DNA of 64,000 nt from Micropruina sp. (GCA_016711205.1 JADJTM010000001.1:558001-622000), one strand, 5' to 3'. Shown: positions 38,662 to 47,876, numbered from the stretch's first letter. Numbers and translations are program-made. The notes: a model not told the origin generated them from the letters alone.

Positions 38662-38776
38662 TGTCAGCGGCGCATGCTAGCTGCGGAGCATCGGCAGAAC
38701 TCATCCCCGAGCCCCACGAAGCTCGATGAAGAGCAGCGCAACTCAACCTCAGTGCTTTAGTTGCTAAACTACTGCG

Positions 38777-39409
38777 GTGACTGTGATCGCATTGTTCGGG
38801 GCGACCGGAAAGACGGGTCAGCGGGTACAAGCGAAGGCGCTGGCCGAGGGTCACTCTGTACGAGCGCTGGTGCGTGATCCCGGCAAGGTCCAGGTGACGC
38901 ACGAGCGCTTACAGGTGATTCAAGGCGACGTGCTGGACGCGAAGGCGGTGGCGCAGACGGTGGCCGGCGCGGACGTGGTGCTGGCCCTGTTCGGACACGT
39001 GAAAGGCTCGCAGCCAACCCTGCAGACCGACGGAACGCGGGCGATCGTGGCCGCCATGCAGGCGAGTGGAGTGACCCGACTGGTCACCTTGTCCGGGGGC
39101 GGCCTGCGCGCCCCGCAGGATCGTCCAAAACTGGCGGACCGAGTGATGAGAACACTGCTCCGGTTGATGGCCGGCGCTGTCCTGGCTGATGCCGAGGGTC
39201 ATCTGGTGGTGCTGCAACAGTCGGGTGTGGACTGGACGGTGGTGCGTGGACCGATGTTGACCGAAGACCCGGGCAAGGGTCGCTATCGGGTCGGCTGGGT
39301 CGGCGTGGGCACGGGTATGCGGATCAGCCGTGACGACCTGGCCGACTTCATCCTCACCCAGGTGGCTGATCGGACGTTCGTCGGTCAGCTCCCGTTCGTC
39401 AGTGAGTAG
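38777..39409 (+). CDS. NAD(P)H-binding oxidoreductase, NmrA/SDR-a type
   Basis: A 210 aa atypical short-chain dehydrogenase. ALFGATGKTGQRVQ is the dinucleotide-binding glycine motif, followed by ALVRDPGKV, VIQGDVLD and LVTLSGGG, and WTVVRGPMLT in the C-terminal half. Starts at the GTG at 38777. It overlaps the MarR gene by 8 bp. Such pairs often answer redox-active or electrophilic compounds; the substrate is unknown. Confidence 0.8.
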   Translation: MTVIALFGATGKTGQRVQAKALAEGHSVRALVRDPGKVQVTHERLQVIQGDVLDAKAVAQTVAGADVVLALFGHVKGSQPTLQTDGTRAIVAAMQASGVTRLVTLSGGGLRAPQDRPKLADRVMRTLLRLMAGAVLADAEGHLVVLQQSGVDWTVVRGPMLTEDPGKGRYRVGWVGVGTGMRISRDDLADFILTQVADRTFVGQLPFVSE

Positions 39410-39860
39410 CGTGGAAACCGCCCGGCTGCGGCTGGTGGGCATGGCGATGGAGGAGTTGGCGGCGTGGGCGCGCCAACTCTCGTCGCATCGCAGGTTCCCG
39501 TACGCCGAGCTGGACCTGAGCCGGTCGCAGGTCGAGGTGCTGTTCCTGGTGGCGCACGCTCGCGACGGCCTGACACCCGGTGCGCTGGCTCGAGAGTTGA
39601 AAGTCACTCCTGGCGCGGTCACGCAACTGGTGGCGGGGCTGGTGGAGTCCGGCCTGCTGGAGCCCACTCGAGATCCGCTGGACGCCCGGCGCCGGGTGCT
39701 GTCGTTGACCGAGGGCTCACGAATCAAGGTGGAACGCTTCGAGCAGGAGGTGGTGGGTGAGTTGGCCGGTCGCTTCGACACCCTGGACGACGATGAACTG
39801 GACACGCTGATTCGACTACTGGCCAGAACGAGAGAGACGCCATTGGTGCGGTTCGTGTGA
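39402..39860 (+). CDS. MarR-family transcriptional regulator
   Basis: A 152 aa winged-helix regulator. DLSRSQVEVLFLVAHA leads into the HTH LTPGALARELKVTPGAVTQL, and DPLDARRRVLSLTEGS is the classic MarR wing. It starts at the GTG at 39402 inside the oxidoreductase gene (a GTG at 39411 is an alternative). It likely represses this operon in response to a small ligand. Confidence 0.88.
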   Translation: MSSVETARLRLVGMAMEELAAWARQLSSHRRFPYAELDLSRSQVEVLFLVAHARDGLTPGALARELKVTPGAVTQLVAGLVESGLLEPTRDPLDARRRVLSLTEGSRIKVERFEQEVVGELAGRFDTLDDDELDTLIRLLARTRETPLVRFV

Positions 39861-39935
39861 CGGAGGCAACGGGGAATGTCGACTCGGCCGTCTTTCTCCC
39901 GTGCGTGACGCGGCAAGACCGTGGTGGAAGCCCCC

Positions 39936-40340
39936 TCAGCCCGCCGGCGCAAGTTCCTCGATCAGCGCTTGGACGCGTCGGCGGATCTCGTCGCGGATGG
40001 GCCGGACGGCCTCGATGCCCTGGCCGGCGGGGTCGTCCAGCACCCAGTCCTCGTACCGCTTGCCGGGGTAGAAGGGGCAGGTGTCGCCGCAGCCCATCGT
40101 GATCACCACGTCGGAGGCCTCGACGGCGTTCGTGCTGAGGATCTTCGGCCGCTCGGCGGCGATGTCGATGCCCTCCTCGGCCATCGCCCGGACGGCCATC
40201 GGGTTGATCGAGCCGGCGGGTGCGGAGCCCGCGGAGAGTACGTCGATGCGATCCCCGGCCAGGTGCCGCAGGTAGCCGGCCGCCATCTGGGATCGTCCGG
40301 CGTTGTGGATGCACACGAACAGCACGGTGGGTCTGCTCAT
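39936..40340 (-). CDS. arsC: Arsenate reductase, low-MW phosphatase type
   Basis: A 134 aa LMW-PTP-fold arsenate reductase. FVCIHNAGRSQMA supplies the catalytic C-x5-R-S loop, VITMGCGDTCPFYPGKRYED carries the two resolving cysteines of the thioredoxin/mycoredoxin-linked ArsC class, and WVLDDPAGQ the catalytic Asp. It reduces As(V) to As(III). The start ATG at 40340 faces the ArsR-fusion gene across a shared operator. Confidence 0.92.
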   Translation of the reverse strand: MSRPTVLFVCIHNAGRSQMAAGYLRHLAGDRIDVLSAGSAPAGSINPMAVRAMAEEGIDIAAERPKILSTNAVEASDVVITMGCGDTCPFYPGKRYEDWVLDDPAGQGIEAVRPIRDEIRRRVQALIEELAPAG

Positions 40341-40389
40341 CACTGCCTTTCCTGTTCTCTGGCGGGGGATGACCTGCCTTGACGAACTC

Positions 40390-40415
40390 ATTGACTCAAC
40401 TAGTATTGAGGCAAT
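40390..40415. promoter_or_regulatory. ArsR-type operator between arsC and arsR fusion
   Basis: ATTG-a-CTCAA-CTAGTA-TTGAG-g-CAAT is an almost perfect 26 bp dyad in the 92 bp divergent spacer. It is 17 bp from the ArsR-fusion start and about 50 bp from the arsC start. Size and symmetry fit an ArsR/SmtB operator controlling both directions. Confidence 0.6.
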
Positions 40416-40432
40416 GATCGTGGAGGTATTGG

Positions 40433-41098
40433 GTGGTGTCAACAAGCTCAGTCGCCGACCGGGCCCGGGCCTATGCGGCCTTGGGTGATCCGTCCCGGTT
40501 GGCGATCGTCGACCTGCTTGCCAATGCGGACCTGGCCTCCGGTGAACTCTCCGACCGACTGGGCATCCCGACGAACCTGATGGCACACCACCTCCGCGTG
40601 CTGGAAGAAGCCGGGCTGATCCAGCGCCGGCGATCCGAGGGTGACGCTCGGCGCAGCTACATCACCCGCACCCACGGCTGCCATCAGCTGCTCGGCGCCA
40701 GGCGCCAGGCGCCCCCGTCCACCGTGGCCTTCGTGTGCTCGCAGAACTCGGCTCGCTCCCAGCTGGCCGAGTGCTTCTGGCGGACCATCAGCGACATCCC
40801 TGCCGTTTCCGGGGGCACCCACCCGGCCCGCCGCGTGCATCCCGGGGCCGTCACCGTGGGACGACGGCACGGCCTCGACCTGAGCGCGGCACGTCCCCGC
40901 CTGGCCGCCGACGTGCTCTCCGGCGACGAACTGGTCATCGCGGTCTGCGACCGTGCCTACGAGCAGAGCCGCAGCCGGCCGTTGCACTGGTCGATCCCCG
41001 ACCCGGCCCGCGCAGCGAGTGACGACGCGTTCGAGAGGGCCTACGACGACATCGCCGGCCGGATCACCCGACTGGCCGCCAGCCTGGAACACTCCTGA
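40433..41098 (+). CDS. ArsR regulator fused to LMW phosphatase/ArsC domain
   Basis: A 221 aa two-domain protein from the GTG at 40433 (TGGAGG upstream). Residues about 5-85 are an ArsR winged helix (YAALGDPSRLAIVDLLANAD; GIPTNLMAHHLRVLEEAGLI). Residues about 95-215 are an LMW-PTP fold with FVCSQNSARSQLAECF (C-x5-R loop), but without the paired resolving cysteines of true ArsC, and with WSIPDPA supplying the acidic loop. It may be a regulator that senses or binds arsenate/phosphate, or a reductase with built-in control. Such fusions occur in Actinobacteria. Confidence 0.85.
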   Translation: MVSTSSVADRARAYAALGDPSRLAIVDLLANADLASGELSDRLGIPTNLMAHHLRVLEEAGLIQRRRSEGDARRSYITRTHGCHQLLGARRQAPPSTVAFVCSQNSARSQLAECFWRTISDIPAVSGGTHPARRVHPGAVTVGRRHGLDLSAARPRLAADVLSGDELVIAVCDRAYEQSRSRPLHWSIPDPARAASDDAFERAYDDIAGRITRLAASLEHS

Positions 41099-41149
41099 CC
41101 TGCGCAGCGTCCGCCGGAATCTCAGGGTTGCCGGTGGGGAGGCGCGCAG

Positions 41150-42004
41150 TCAGCTTCGATCCGGCTTGTCGGCGCGAATGAAGGCGCTGGCGAACGTTCC
41201 ATGCAACGCGCTCACGGCTGCCGCGCGGTCGGCGCCCTCGGGCAGATCCTCCGGGGCAAGCATCGCCGCCATGTCGTGGACGTCCTGGTCGGTGTAGGTG
41301 CGGGTGAGCTCGATCTCGGGATTGACGAAGCCTGCGGCCCGCAACTTGTCGAGGTAGTCGGTGTCGACCAGTGCGCCGGCGATGCAGCCGGTCCACAGCC
41401 CGACCACGGCCACCCACTCGGGCGCCAGCGGCCGAAGCAGCACCACGTCCGACACGGCGAACCTGCCACCCGGACGCAGCACGCGAAAGGCCTCGCGCAG
41501 CACGGCGTCCTTGTCGGTGGACAGGTTGATCACGCAGTTCGAGATCACCACGTCGATCGAGGCGCTCGGCAGCGGCACGTTCTCGATCGTGCCCTTGAGG
41601 AAGGTGGCGTTGGTGATACCGGCCTCCAGCCGGTTCCGCTCGGCGAGGGTCAGCATGTCATCGGTCATGTCCAGGCCGTACGCGAGGCCGTCCGGCGCGA
41701 CTCGACGGGCGGACAGCAGCACGTCCAGCCCGCCCCCCGAACCCAGATCGAGCACCCGCTGGCCGGGCCGCAGGTCGATCAGGGCCGTCGGGTTCCCGCA
41801 TCCCAGGGACGCCGAGAGGGCGCCCTCGGAGGGGGTTTCGGTGCCGGTGTAGAGGCCGGCGGTCACCGGATCGGACGTGTCGCAGCACCCCGTGCCGCAG
41901 CACGAGGAGTCCACCAGCTGCAGGGACGCCCGCGCTGACGCGGCGTAGCGCTGCCGCACGGCCTCCTGGACGTCCGACTCGTCGGTACCGGTGGGTATGG
42001 TCAC
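41150..42004 (-). CDS. arsM: Arsenite S-adenosylmethionine methyltransferase
   Basis: A 284 aa class I methyltransferase. VLDLGSGGGLDVLLSARRV is the SAM-binding motif, and GLDMTDDMLTLAERN follows. Cysteines expected to bind As(III) are in SSCCGTGCCDTSD, NCVINLSTDKD and WTGCIAGAL. It methylates arsenite to less retained forms. It is divergent from an ArsR gene 72 bp away, which probably controls it. Confidence 0.93.
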   Translation of the reverse strand: MTIPTGTDESDVQEAVRQRYAASARASLQLVDSSCCGTGCCDTSDPVTAGLYTGTETPSEGALSASLGCGNPTALIDLRPGQRVLDLGSGGGLDVLLSARRVAPDGLAYGLDMTDDMLTLAERNRLEAGITNATFLKGTIENVPLPSASIDVVISNCVINLSTDKDAVLREAFRVLRPGGRFAVSDVVLLRPLAPEWVAVVGLWTGCIAGALVDTDYLDKLRAAGFVNPEIELTRTYTDQDVHDMAAMLAPEDLPEGADRAAAVSALHGTFASAFIRADKPDRS

Positions 42005-42076
42005 GTCTGACTCCTGTCTAGAGGCTTATCGAAACAATACCCTGGCGCCTGATTCGAAATGTGTCAAGATAGGCGC
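42005..42076. promoter_or_regulatory. Divergent arsM/arsR control region
   Basis: This 72 bp spacer holds both promoters. TTATCGAAACAAT (42026-42038) and ATTCGAAATGTGTCAAG (42052-42068) share an ATCGAAA/TTCGAAA core of the type bound by ArsR repressors. The arrangement is consistent with one ArsR dimer site per promoter. Exact operator limits are not certain. Confidence 0.4.
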
Positions 42077-42424
42077 ATGCAGATCGTTCTTGACCCGGTC
42101 GTCGAGGCCCCGTGTTGCGTGCTCGGCACCGTCGATCTCGACCAGGCTGAGGCGGAGCGAATCGCGCCCATGTTCAAAGCGCTCGGCGACCCCGTCCGGC
42201 TGCGGTTGGCCGCCCTCATCGCCGCCGGGGGCCGCGTCTGCGTGTGCGAACTGACCGGCAACTTCGATCTCTCCGGCCCGACCATCAGCCACCACCTGAA
42301 GACACTGCGCGAGGCCGGCCTGGTCGACTGCGAGCGCACGGGCACCTGGGTCTACTACTGGATCCGGCCCGAATCGCTGCAGCTGCTGGCGGGGCTGCTG
42401 CAGGTGACTGGGCCGGTCGGCTGA
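42077..42424 (+). CDS. arsR: ArsR-family arsenite-responsive repressor
   Basis: A 115 aa winged-helix repressor from the ATG at 42077. FKALGDPVRLRLAALIAAGG is the ArsR start motif. RVCVCELTGNFDLSGPTISH, then HLKTLREAGL, is the HTH, with the CVC pair at the start of the recognition unit as in arsenite-sensing ArsR proteins. Two further cysteines (APCCVLG) lie near the N-terminus. It probably represses arsM and itself. Confidence 0.9.
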   Translation: MQIVLDPVVEAPCCVLGTVDLDQAEAERIAPMFKALGDPVRLRLAALIAAGGRVCVCELTGNFDLSGPTISHHLKTLREAGLVDCERTGTWVYYWIRPESLQLLAGLLQVTGPVG

Positions 42425-42559
42425 GCGCCGATCACGCCACGCCCTGGCTGCGGCGATAGCCGTGGTTGACACGCTCCTGACAGGTTGGCACCAGGCCTGG
42501 CACAGCCCCGACTGGACCCTTGGAATCAGACAGGCAACCACGAGTCTCAAGGAGTCCTC

Positions 42560-43153
42560 ATGTCCCGTTCCACCAAGGTCGTCATCGCCTCGGCCGCTGC
42601 CGGCGCTCTCGCGCTCGGAGTCGGCATCGGCATCGCTGGGTTCGCGTCCGCCGACCCGACCGCCTCGCCATCGGCCAGCCCGACATCCTCGGCGTCCGCA
42701 GACCAGAGTCGCGGAGGCGGCAGAGGGGATCGCCGGGGTGGGCCGGGGCGCGGCATCGACAATGCCGAGCTGGCCAAGCAGCTCGCCGAGAAGCTCGGTG
42801 TGGACGAGGCGAAGGTCACCGAGGCGCTGAAAGCGATCCGCGAAGCCAACCGGGCGAGCAAACCGTCCACCTCGCCGTCCGCCTCCCCGAGCGCTACGGC
42901 GACCACCCGGCCGAGCCGACCCAGTTCGAGCGAGCGTCGCGCTGCGTTGGCCAAGCAGCTGGCCGAGAAGCTCGGTGTGGACGAGGCGAAGGTCCTCAAG
43001 GCGCTGGAAGAGATTCAGGCGGCCCAGGACGCCGAGCGGGCCGCGGCGCTGACGACGAAGCTGGACGAGGCGGTCAAGGCCGGAACCCTCACCCAGGCCG
43101 AGGCCGACGCGGTCAAGAAGGCCGCCGAGAAGGGCGTGATCAGCGGCCGCTGA
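42560..43153 (+). CDS. Secreted protein with duplicated helical repeat
   Basis: About 197 aa from the ATG at 42560 with AAGGAG upstream. A signal peptide (VVIASAAAGALALGVGIGIA...FASADP) is followed by low-complexity Ser/Pro/Gly-Arg linkers. Two near-identical repeats, LAKQLAEKLGVDEAKV, occur at about residues 70-85 and 133-148, each leading to a helix. The DNA of the repeats is also almost identical, showing a recent internal duplication. A third helix pair (LDEAVKAGTLTQAEADAVKK) ends the protein. Function unknown; probably cell-surface or secreted. Confidence 0.7.
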   Translation: MSRSTKVVIASAAAGALALGVGIGIAGFASADPTASPSASPTSSASADQSRGGGRGDRRGGPGRGIDNAELAKQLAEKLGVDEAKVTEALKAIREANRASKPSTSPSASPSATATTRPSRPSSSERRAALAKQLAEKLGVDEAKVLKALEEIQAAQDAERAAALTTKLDEAVKAGTLTQAEADAVKKAAEKGVISGR

Positions 43154-43190
43154 AGCCGATCCCGCCCACGCCTCGTTTGACGCTCGCCCA

Positions 43191-43230
43191 ACTATTTGCC
43201 GCTCGCGAAGCTTCGCGAGCGGCAAATAGT
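43191..43230. terminator. Perfect 40 bp palindrome between convergent genes
   Basis: The two 20 bp arms (beginning ACTATTTGCCGCTCGCGAAG) are exactly complementary with no spacer. The site lies 38 bp after the secreted protein's stop and about 108 bp before the ABC permease's stop, so it can end transcription from both sides. There is no long T run, so it is a hairpin terminator of the actinobacterial type. Confidence 0.75.
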
Positions 43231-43337
43231 CAGCCGAGCGGGTGCTCGGGCGGCGGTGGCAGCGGGCAGCGGTGCGGGCGGTCAGCGGGTGGTGGGTCAG
43301 CGGGTGGGTCAGGGGTGCGGGTGGGTGAGCAGATCGG

Positions 43338-44098
43338 CTACGAGATGCGCCGTCGGTACACCGCCCGGGCGGCGACCGCCGCGACGACGAGAATGCCGAG
43401 GCACCAGGCCAGCGCGATCCAGATTTCGCTGCCGACGGGCTGGCCGGCGAACAGGGCGCGCAACGTGTTCACGATCGAGGTGACCGGCTGGTTCTCGGCG
43501 AACCACCGGACCGGCCCCGGCATCGTCGCGGTGGGCACGAAGGCCGAACTGATGAACGGCAGGAAGATCAACGGGTACGAGAAGGCGCTCGCACCGTCGA
43601 TGGTTTTGGCGGTCAGCCCGGGAATGACGGCCAGCCAGGTCAGCGCAAGGGTGAACAGCACCAGGATGCCCGCGGCCGCCAGCCAGGCCGGCACGCCGGC
43701 CCCTGATCGGAAACCCATCAGCAACGCGACCATCACGACCACGACGAGTGAGATCAGGTTCGCCACCAGCGAGGTGAGCACGTGCGCCCACAGCACCGAC
43801 GACCGGGCGATCGGCATGGAATGGAACCGGTCGAAGATGCCGCCCTGAAGATCGAGAAACAACCGGTAGGCGGTGTAGGCGATGCCGGAGGCGATGGTGA
43901 TCAGCAGAATGCCTGGCAGCAGATAGTTGATGTAGGAGTCGGTCCCGGTGTCGATCGCGCCGCCGAGCACGTAGACGAACAGCAGCATCATGGCGATCGG
44001 GGTGACCGCCGTGGTGATGATGGTGTCGAGGCTGCGCGAGACGTGTTTCAGCGAGCGTCCGGTGAGCACGGCGGTGTCGCCGAAGAAGTGGGTCGCGC

Positions 44099-44102
<4 letters not shown>
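43338..44102 (-). CDS. ABC-2 type transporter permease
   Basis: A 254 aa integral membrane protein of the DrrB/ABC-2 family. Six hydrophobic segments, including TIITTAVTPIAMMLLFVYVL and ILLITIASGIAYTAYRLFLD, and the conserved FDRFHSMPIARSSVLWAHV cytoplasmic loop. It begins at the GTG at 44102, overlapping the ATPase gene by 4 bp. With that ATPase it forms an exporter, likely for a drug-like or lipid substrate. Confidence 0.9.
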
Positions 44103-44871
<769 letters not shown>

Positions 44872-44875
<4 letters not shown>

Positions 44876-45012
44876 GGCCGTTCTGCCCGCTCCGCGTCGT
44901 TGATCGCCTGGATCAGCCGGGCGCGTTCCTTGTTGTAGGTTCTCGCCAAATCTGTCGGCGGCAAAGTGCCGCCGACCAGGCAGACGACAGATCGGGCGGT
45001 GCCCGCCGATTC
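44872..45012 (-). pseudogene. C-terminal remnant of gene once coupled to ABC operon
   Basis: The minus strand from 45012 reads GTARSVVCLVGGTLPPTDLA then RTYNKERARLIQAINDAERA and stops at 44872 with an ATGA overlap to the ATPase start. A stop codon (45013-45015) lies just upstream and there is no start codon with a ribosome site. The coupling and charged helix suggest the tail of a lost gene, perhaps a regulator, cut off near 45013. Family unknown. Confidence 0.4.
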
Positions 45013-45191
45013 TCACTATCTTGCCGGTTTCTTCAAGGTCGGAGGCTTGAAGTGTTCGATTTCAGCGGGGTCAGGAGGTCGCCAGTCGCCGTCGCCGTAT
45101 GGGGACCGTCCTACGAAGAAGGCAGCCGCCCATCTGCGCCTCCAATTAGTGCGGTTGGAACTGGATCGCCCCCTGCCTTGGTCTCCTTGGG

Positions 45192-46115
45192 TCAGTCGTG
45201 GTGGGCGGGTTCGTGAGCTTGGTGGCCTTGGGGTTCGAGTTGGAAGGTGCAGTGTTCGACGTCGAAGTGTTCGCCGAGGCATTCGCCGAGCCGGTCCAGG
45301 ACTTCGCCGGCGCGGCCCCCGGTGAGGCAGTCGGCATCGACGACGACGTGAGCGGATAGCACTGGGACGCCGCTGGTGATGGTCCAGGCATGAAGGTCGT
45401 GAACGTCGGTGACGCCGTCGATCTCGACGATGTGCTGTCGGATCTGGTCGAGGTCTATGCCGCGCGGGGTGGCTTCGAGGAGGACGTCGACGACGTCGCG
45501 GAGCAGTGAGAACGCCCTAGGGATGATCATGACGAAGATCAGCAGGGAGGCGATCGAGTCGGCGCGGGTGTAGCCGGTGAAGATGATGATGAGAGCCGCG
45601 GCGATCACGGCCAGGGAGCCGAGCAGGTCGCCGAGGACTTCGAGGTAGGCGCCGCGGAGGTTGAGGCTCTCGTCCTTGCCGCCGCGCAGGATCAACAGTC
45701 CGACGGTGTTGGCGACGGCGCCGACCACGGCGACGGCGAGCATCAGTCCGCTGGAGATCTCGGCCGGCTGGTTCCAACGTGCGATGGCTTGCACGAGCAC
45801 CCACACCGCGATGCCGGTCAGCAGGAGACCGTTGACCATGGCGGCCAGTACCTCAACCCGTTGCAGCCCGTAGGTGCGGGCGGAGGTGGCGGGTCGGGTG
45901 GCCAGGGTGGCGGCGATGAGGGCAATAACCAGGCCGGTGGAGTCGGTGAGCATGTGCCCGGCGTCGGCGAGCAGCGCCAGCGATCCGGAGGCGAGACCAC
46001 CGATGACCTGCGCGATGAAGATGGAAGCGGTGATCGCCACCACGATGACCAGCCGTTGGCGGTGTCGTCCGGTGGCAGTCTCGGGGGCGTGGGAGTGGCT
46101 GTGTCCGCCGGTCAT
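45192..46115 (-). CDS. CDF-family zinc/cadmium efflux protein
   Basis: A 307 aa cation diffusion facilitator of the CzcD/ZitB type. The His-rich N-terminus (GGHSHSHAPE) precedes six membrane segments. The metal site is in SLALLADAGHMLTDSTGLV (HxxxD), paired with YLEVLGDLLGSLAVI. The C-terminal domain contains VTDVHDLHAWTITSGV. It exports Zn2+ or Cd2+ using the proton gradient. It overlaps the methyltransferase-like gene by 4 bp and is last in the ArsR-led operon. Confidence 0.93.
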   Translation of the reverse strand: MTGGHSHSHAPETATGRHRQRLVIVVAITASIFIAQVIGGLASGSLALLADAGHMLTDSTGLVIALIAATLATRPATSARTYGLQRVEVLAAMVNGLLLTGIAVWVLVQAIARWNQPAEISSGLMLAVAVVGAVANTVGLLILRGGKDESLNLRGAYLEVLGDLLGSLAVIAAALIIIFTGYTRADSIASLLIFVMIIPRAFSLLRDVVDVLLEATPRGIDLDQIRQHIVEIDGVTDVHDLHAWTITSGVPVLSAHVVVDADCLTGGRAGEVLDRLGECLGEHFDVEHCTFQLEPQGHQAHEPAHHD

Positions 46116-46768
46116 GCGGGGCCTCCTGCAGCGTGTGAGGACAGGGGCGCTGGCTGGAGTCGGCCCAGGCCCGGCACGAAGCGGCCGACGGTGGCTGCGT
46201 AGTCAGGGTAGGTGGTGTGGCGGCGGCGCAGGTACGGTTCCTCGACCAGCCGGGTCTGGATCTGGCAGGCGGTGATCATCATTGCCACGCCGACGAGCGA
46301 CAGCCAGGTCACTGCCATGGTTGCGGTGCCGATCTGGATCATCATCATGGCCGTGAATATCGGGTTGCGGATCAGTCGGAATGGTCCGTCGGTGACCAGC
46401 TCGGTGGTCTCGGTGGGGTCGACGCCGATCCGCCAGGACCGGCCCATCGCCTGCTGCGCGACGACGCCCAGCCCGAGACCGGCCAGGGCTAGCAGCGTCC
46501 CTAACCCAACCACTACGGACACCACGGTCGAGACGTCACGTCCGGTGGTCAGCAGGGGCAGGACGCCAAGGGCGGTCAGGATCGGCGAGATCAGCCCGAC
46601 AAGCACGGCGGCCGCGAAGCACAGTCCTGCCACTAGGGCCGCCGGGGCCCGGCTGGCGTTGAAGCCGTTGAACCCGTAACTGCCGGTGGCCCGCTGATGT
46701 TGCCAGATGCGCAGCCCGAACAACACAACTACACCCAAGCCGTAAAGTCCCGCCGCAGCCGCACTCAC
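46112..46768 (-). CDS. Isoprenylcysteine methyltransferase-family membrane protein
   Basis: A 218 aa membrane protein with an ICMT/PEMT-type core: ELVTDGPFRLIRNPIFTAMM is the SAM-binding RHPxY-like motif with N in place of H. The ending EEPYLRRRHTTYPDYAATVG is the conserved C-terminal E-x-x-L...Y-x-x-Y region. Members methylate diverse substrates. In metal operons their role is not established. GTGA overlap upstream and ATGA overlap downstream place it firmly in the CDF operon. Confidence 0.82.
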   Translation of the reverse strand: MSAAAAGLYGLGVVVLFGLRIWQHQRATGSYGFNGFNASRAPAALVAGLCFAAAVLVGLISPILTALGVLPLLTTGRDVSTVVSVVVGLGTLLALAGLGLGVVAQQAMGRSWRIGVDPTETTELVTDGPFRLIRNPIFTAMMMIQIGTATMAVTWLSLVGVAMMITACQIQTRLVEEPYLRRRHTTYPDYAATVGRFVPGLGRLQPAPLSSHAAGGPA

Positions 46769-47442
46769 CGCGCACTCCCTTCGTCACCCTCGCCGGAGTC
46801 GTGGCTCTCGACGAGTTCGCCCTCCCAGGCCTCGCGGCCTTCGCGGATGGCGAATATGGCGATGACGAAGCCGGCGATGGGGTCGAGCCAGCCGGCACCG
46901 GTCAAGGCGAACATGCCCAGCCCGAGGAGGGTTGAGATACTCAGCAGCACACAGATGCGGGTCTCGGCGGCGTCGGCCAAGATCAGCGGGTCCCCGTCGA
47001 GCTGTTCGGCGACCCGCCGCTTCGCCCGGGCCAGCAGTGGCATGACGATGATCGACAACGCGAGCAGCACGATGCCGACGGTGGAGTTGTCTGGGTCCTC
47101 TCCGGCAGCCAGGTCGCGGATGCCTTCGACGGTGACGTAGGTCGCGAGGATGAAGAATGTGACGGCGACCAGCTTCAACGTGCGCCGTTCGCGCCGTTCG
47201 TCAGCCTCCCCGTGCCGCAGCCGGGCCGCGAGCCGCAGCCCTACCAGCACGGCGGCGATCGATTCGATGCCGGAGTCCAACCCGAAGCCGACTAGCGACA
47301 CCAGCCCGGCGACCAACCCGGCAGTGATCGCCACCGCCCCCTCGGCCACGTTGTAGACGACGGTGAACTGGGCCAGCCGCAGCCCGCGGCGGGTGAGCCT
47401 TTCAGTCTCCGCTGCCGTCAACGTCACCCCGCTGGCGGTCAC
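46765..47442 (-). CDS. Second CDF-like cation transporter
   Basis: About 225 aa starting at the GTG at 47442. Residues TVVYNVAEGAVAITAGLV and LVGFGLDSGIESIAAVLVG carry the CDF metal-site layout, with a D/S variation of the first motif. PLILADAAETRICVLLSIST carries the second (DAAET). It lacks the large C-terminal cytoplasmic domain of the first CDF. It belongs to the compact cation-transporter subfamily often regulated by ArsR proteins. The coupled ArsR gene upstream suggests Cd/Zn/Pb response. Confidence 0.85.
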   Translation of the reverse strand: MTASGVTLTAAETERLTRRGLRLAQFTVVYNVAEGAVAITAGLVAGLVSLVGFGLDSGIESIAAVLVGLRLAARLRHGEADERRERRTLKLVAVTFFILATYVTVEGIRDLAAGEDPDNSTVGIVLLALSIIVMPLLARAKRRVAEQLDGDPLILADAAETRICVLLSISTLLGLGMFALTGAGWLDPIAGFVIAIFAIREGREAWEGELVESHDSGEGDEGSAR

Positions 47443-47876
47443 CGGCCCTCCGTTGCGGTTGCGGCGGCTGCGCGGAGAGCTGCAGGTTCGGCGGTGGGCG
47501 AGGTGTCGCGGCCGAAACCGTAGCGGGGACACAACTCCACCGCGTCCCCGGTAACGGTCAGCAGCTGCTGGGCGGCCGCCAATAACCTCATCAACTCCGG
47601 TGTGGCGGCCAGGGAGAACATCGACGCCCGCCCCTGCGGCCGCGAGGTGACCAACCCACAATCACGAAGACAAGCTAAGTGGGCGCTGACCGTGGACTGA
47701 GCCAAACCCAAGTGCGCTGTGAGATCCACCACCCGATGCTCACCCATCGACAGGTGCTGCAGGATCGCCAGCCTGGCCGGGTCGGAAAGACTGTGGAACA
47801 AGGACGCCGCCGGAGTCAGCGAGCGGGTCTCGTCCACCGATTGACTAGCGACCCCTGAAAGGTTAACCATCGGCAT
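47439..47876 (-). CDS. CmtR-like ArsR metal sensor
   Basis: A 145 aa ArsR/SmtB repressor from the ATG at 47876. LFHSLSDPARLAILQHLSMG and LTAHLGLAQSTVSAHLACL give the winged helix. CLRDCG (C-x3-C in the recognition helix) plus ELCPRYGF near the C-terminus match the three cysteines used by CmtR to bind Cd(II)/Pb(II). It leads the operon (ArsR-CDF-methyltransferase-CDF), overlaps the next gene by 4 bp and should repress it until metal binds. A possible operator, GCGACT...AGTCGC (47889-47910), lies just upstream. Confidence 0.88.
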   Translation of the reverse strand: MPMVNLSGVASQSVDETRSLTPAASLFHSLSDPARLAILQHLSMGEHRVVDLTAHLGLAQSTVSAHLACLRDCGLVTSRPQGRASMFSLAATPELMRLLAAAQQLLTVTGDAVELCPRYGFGRDTSPTAEPAALRAAAATATEGR

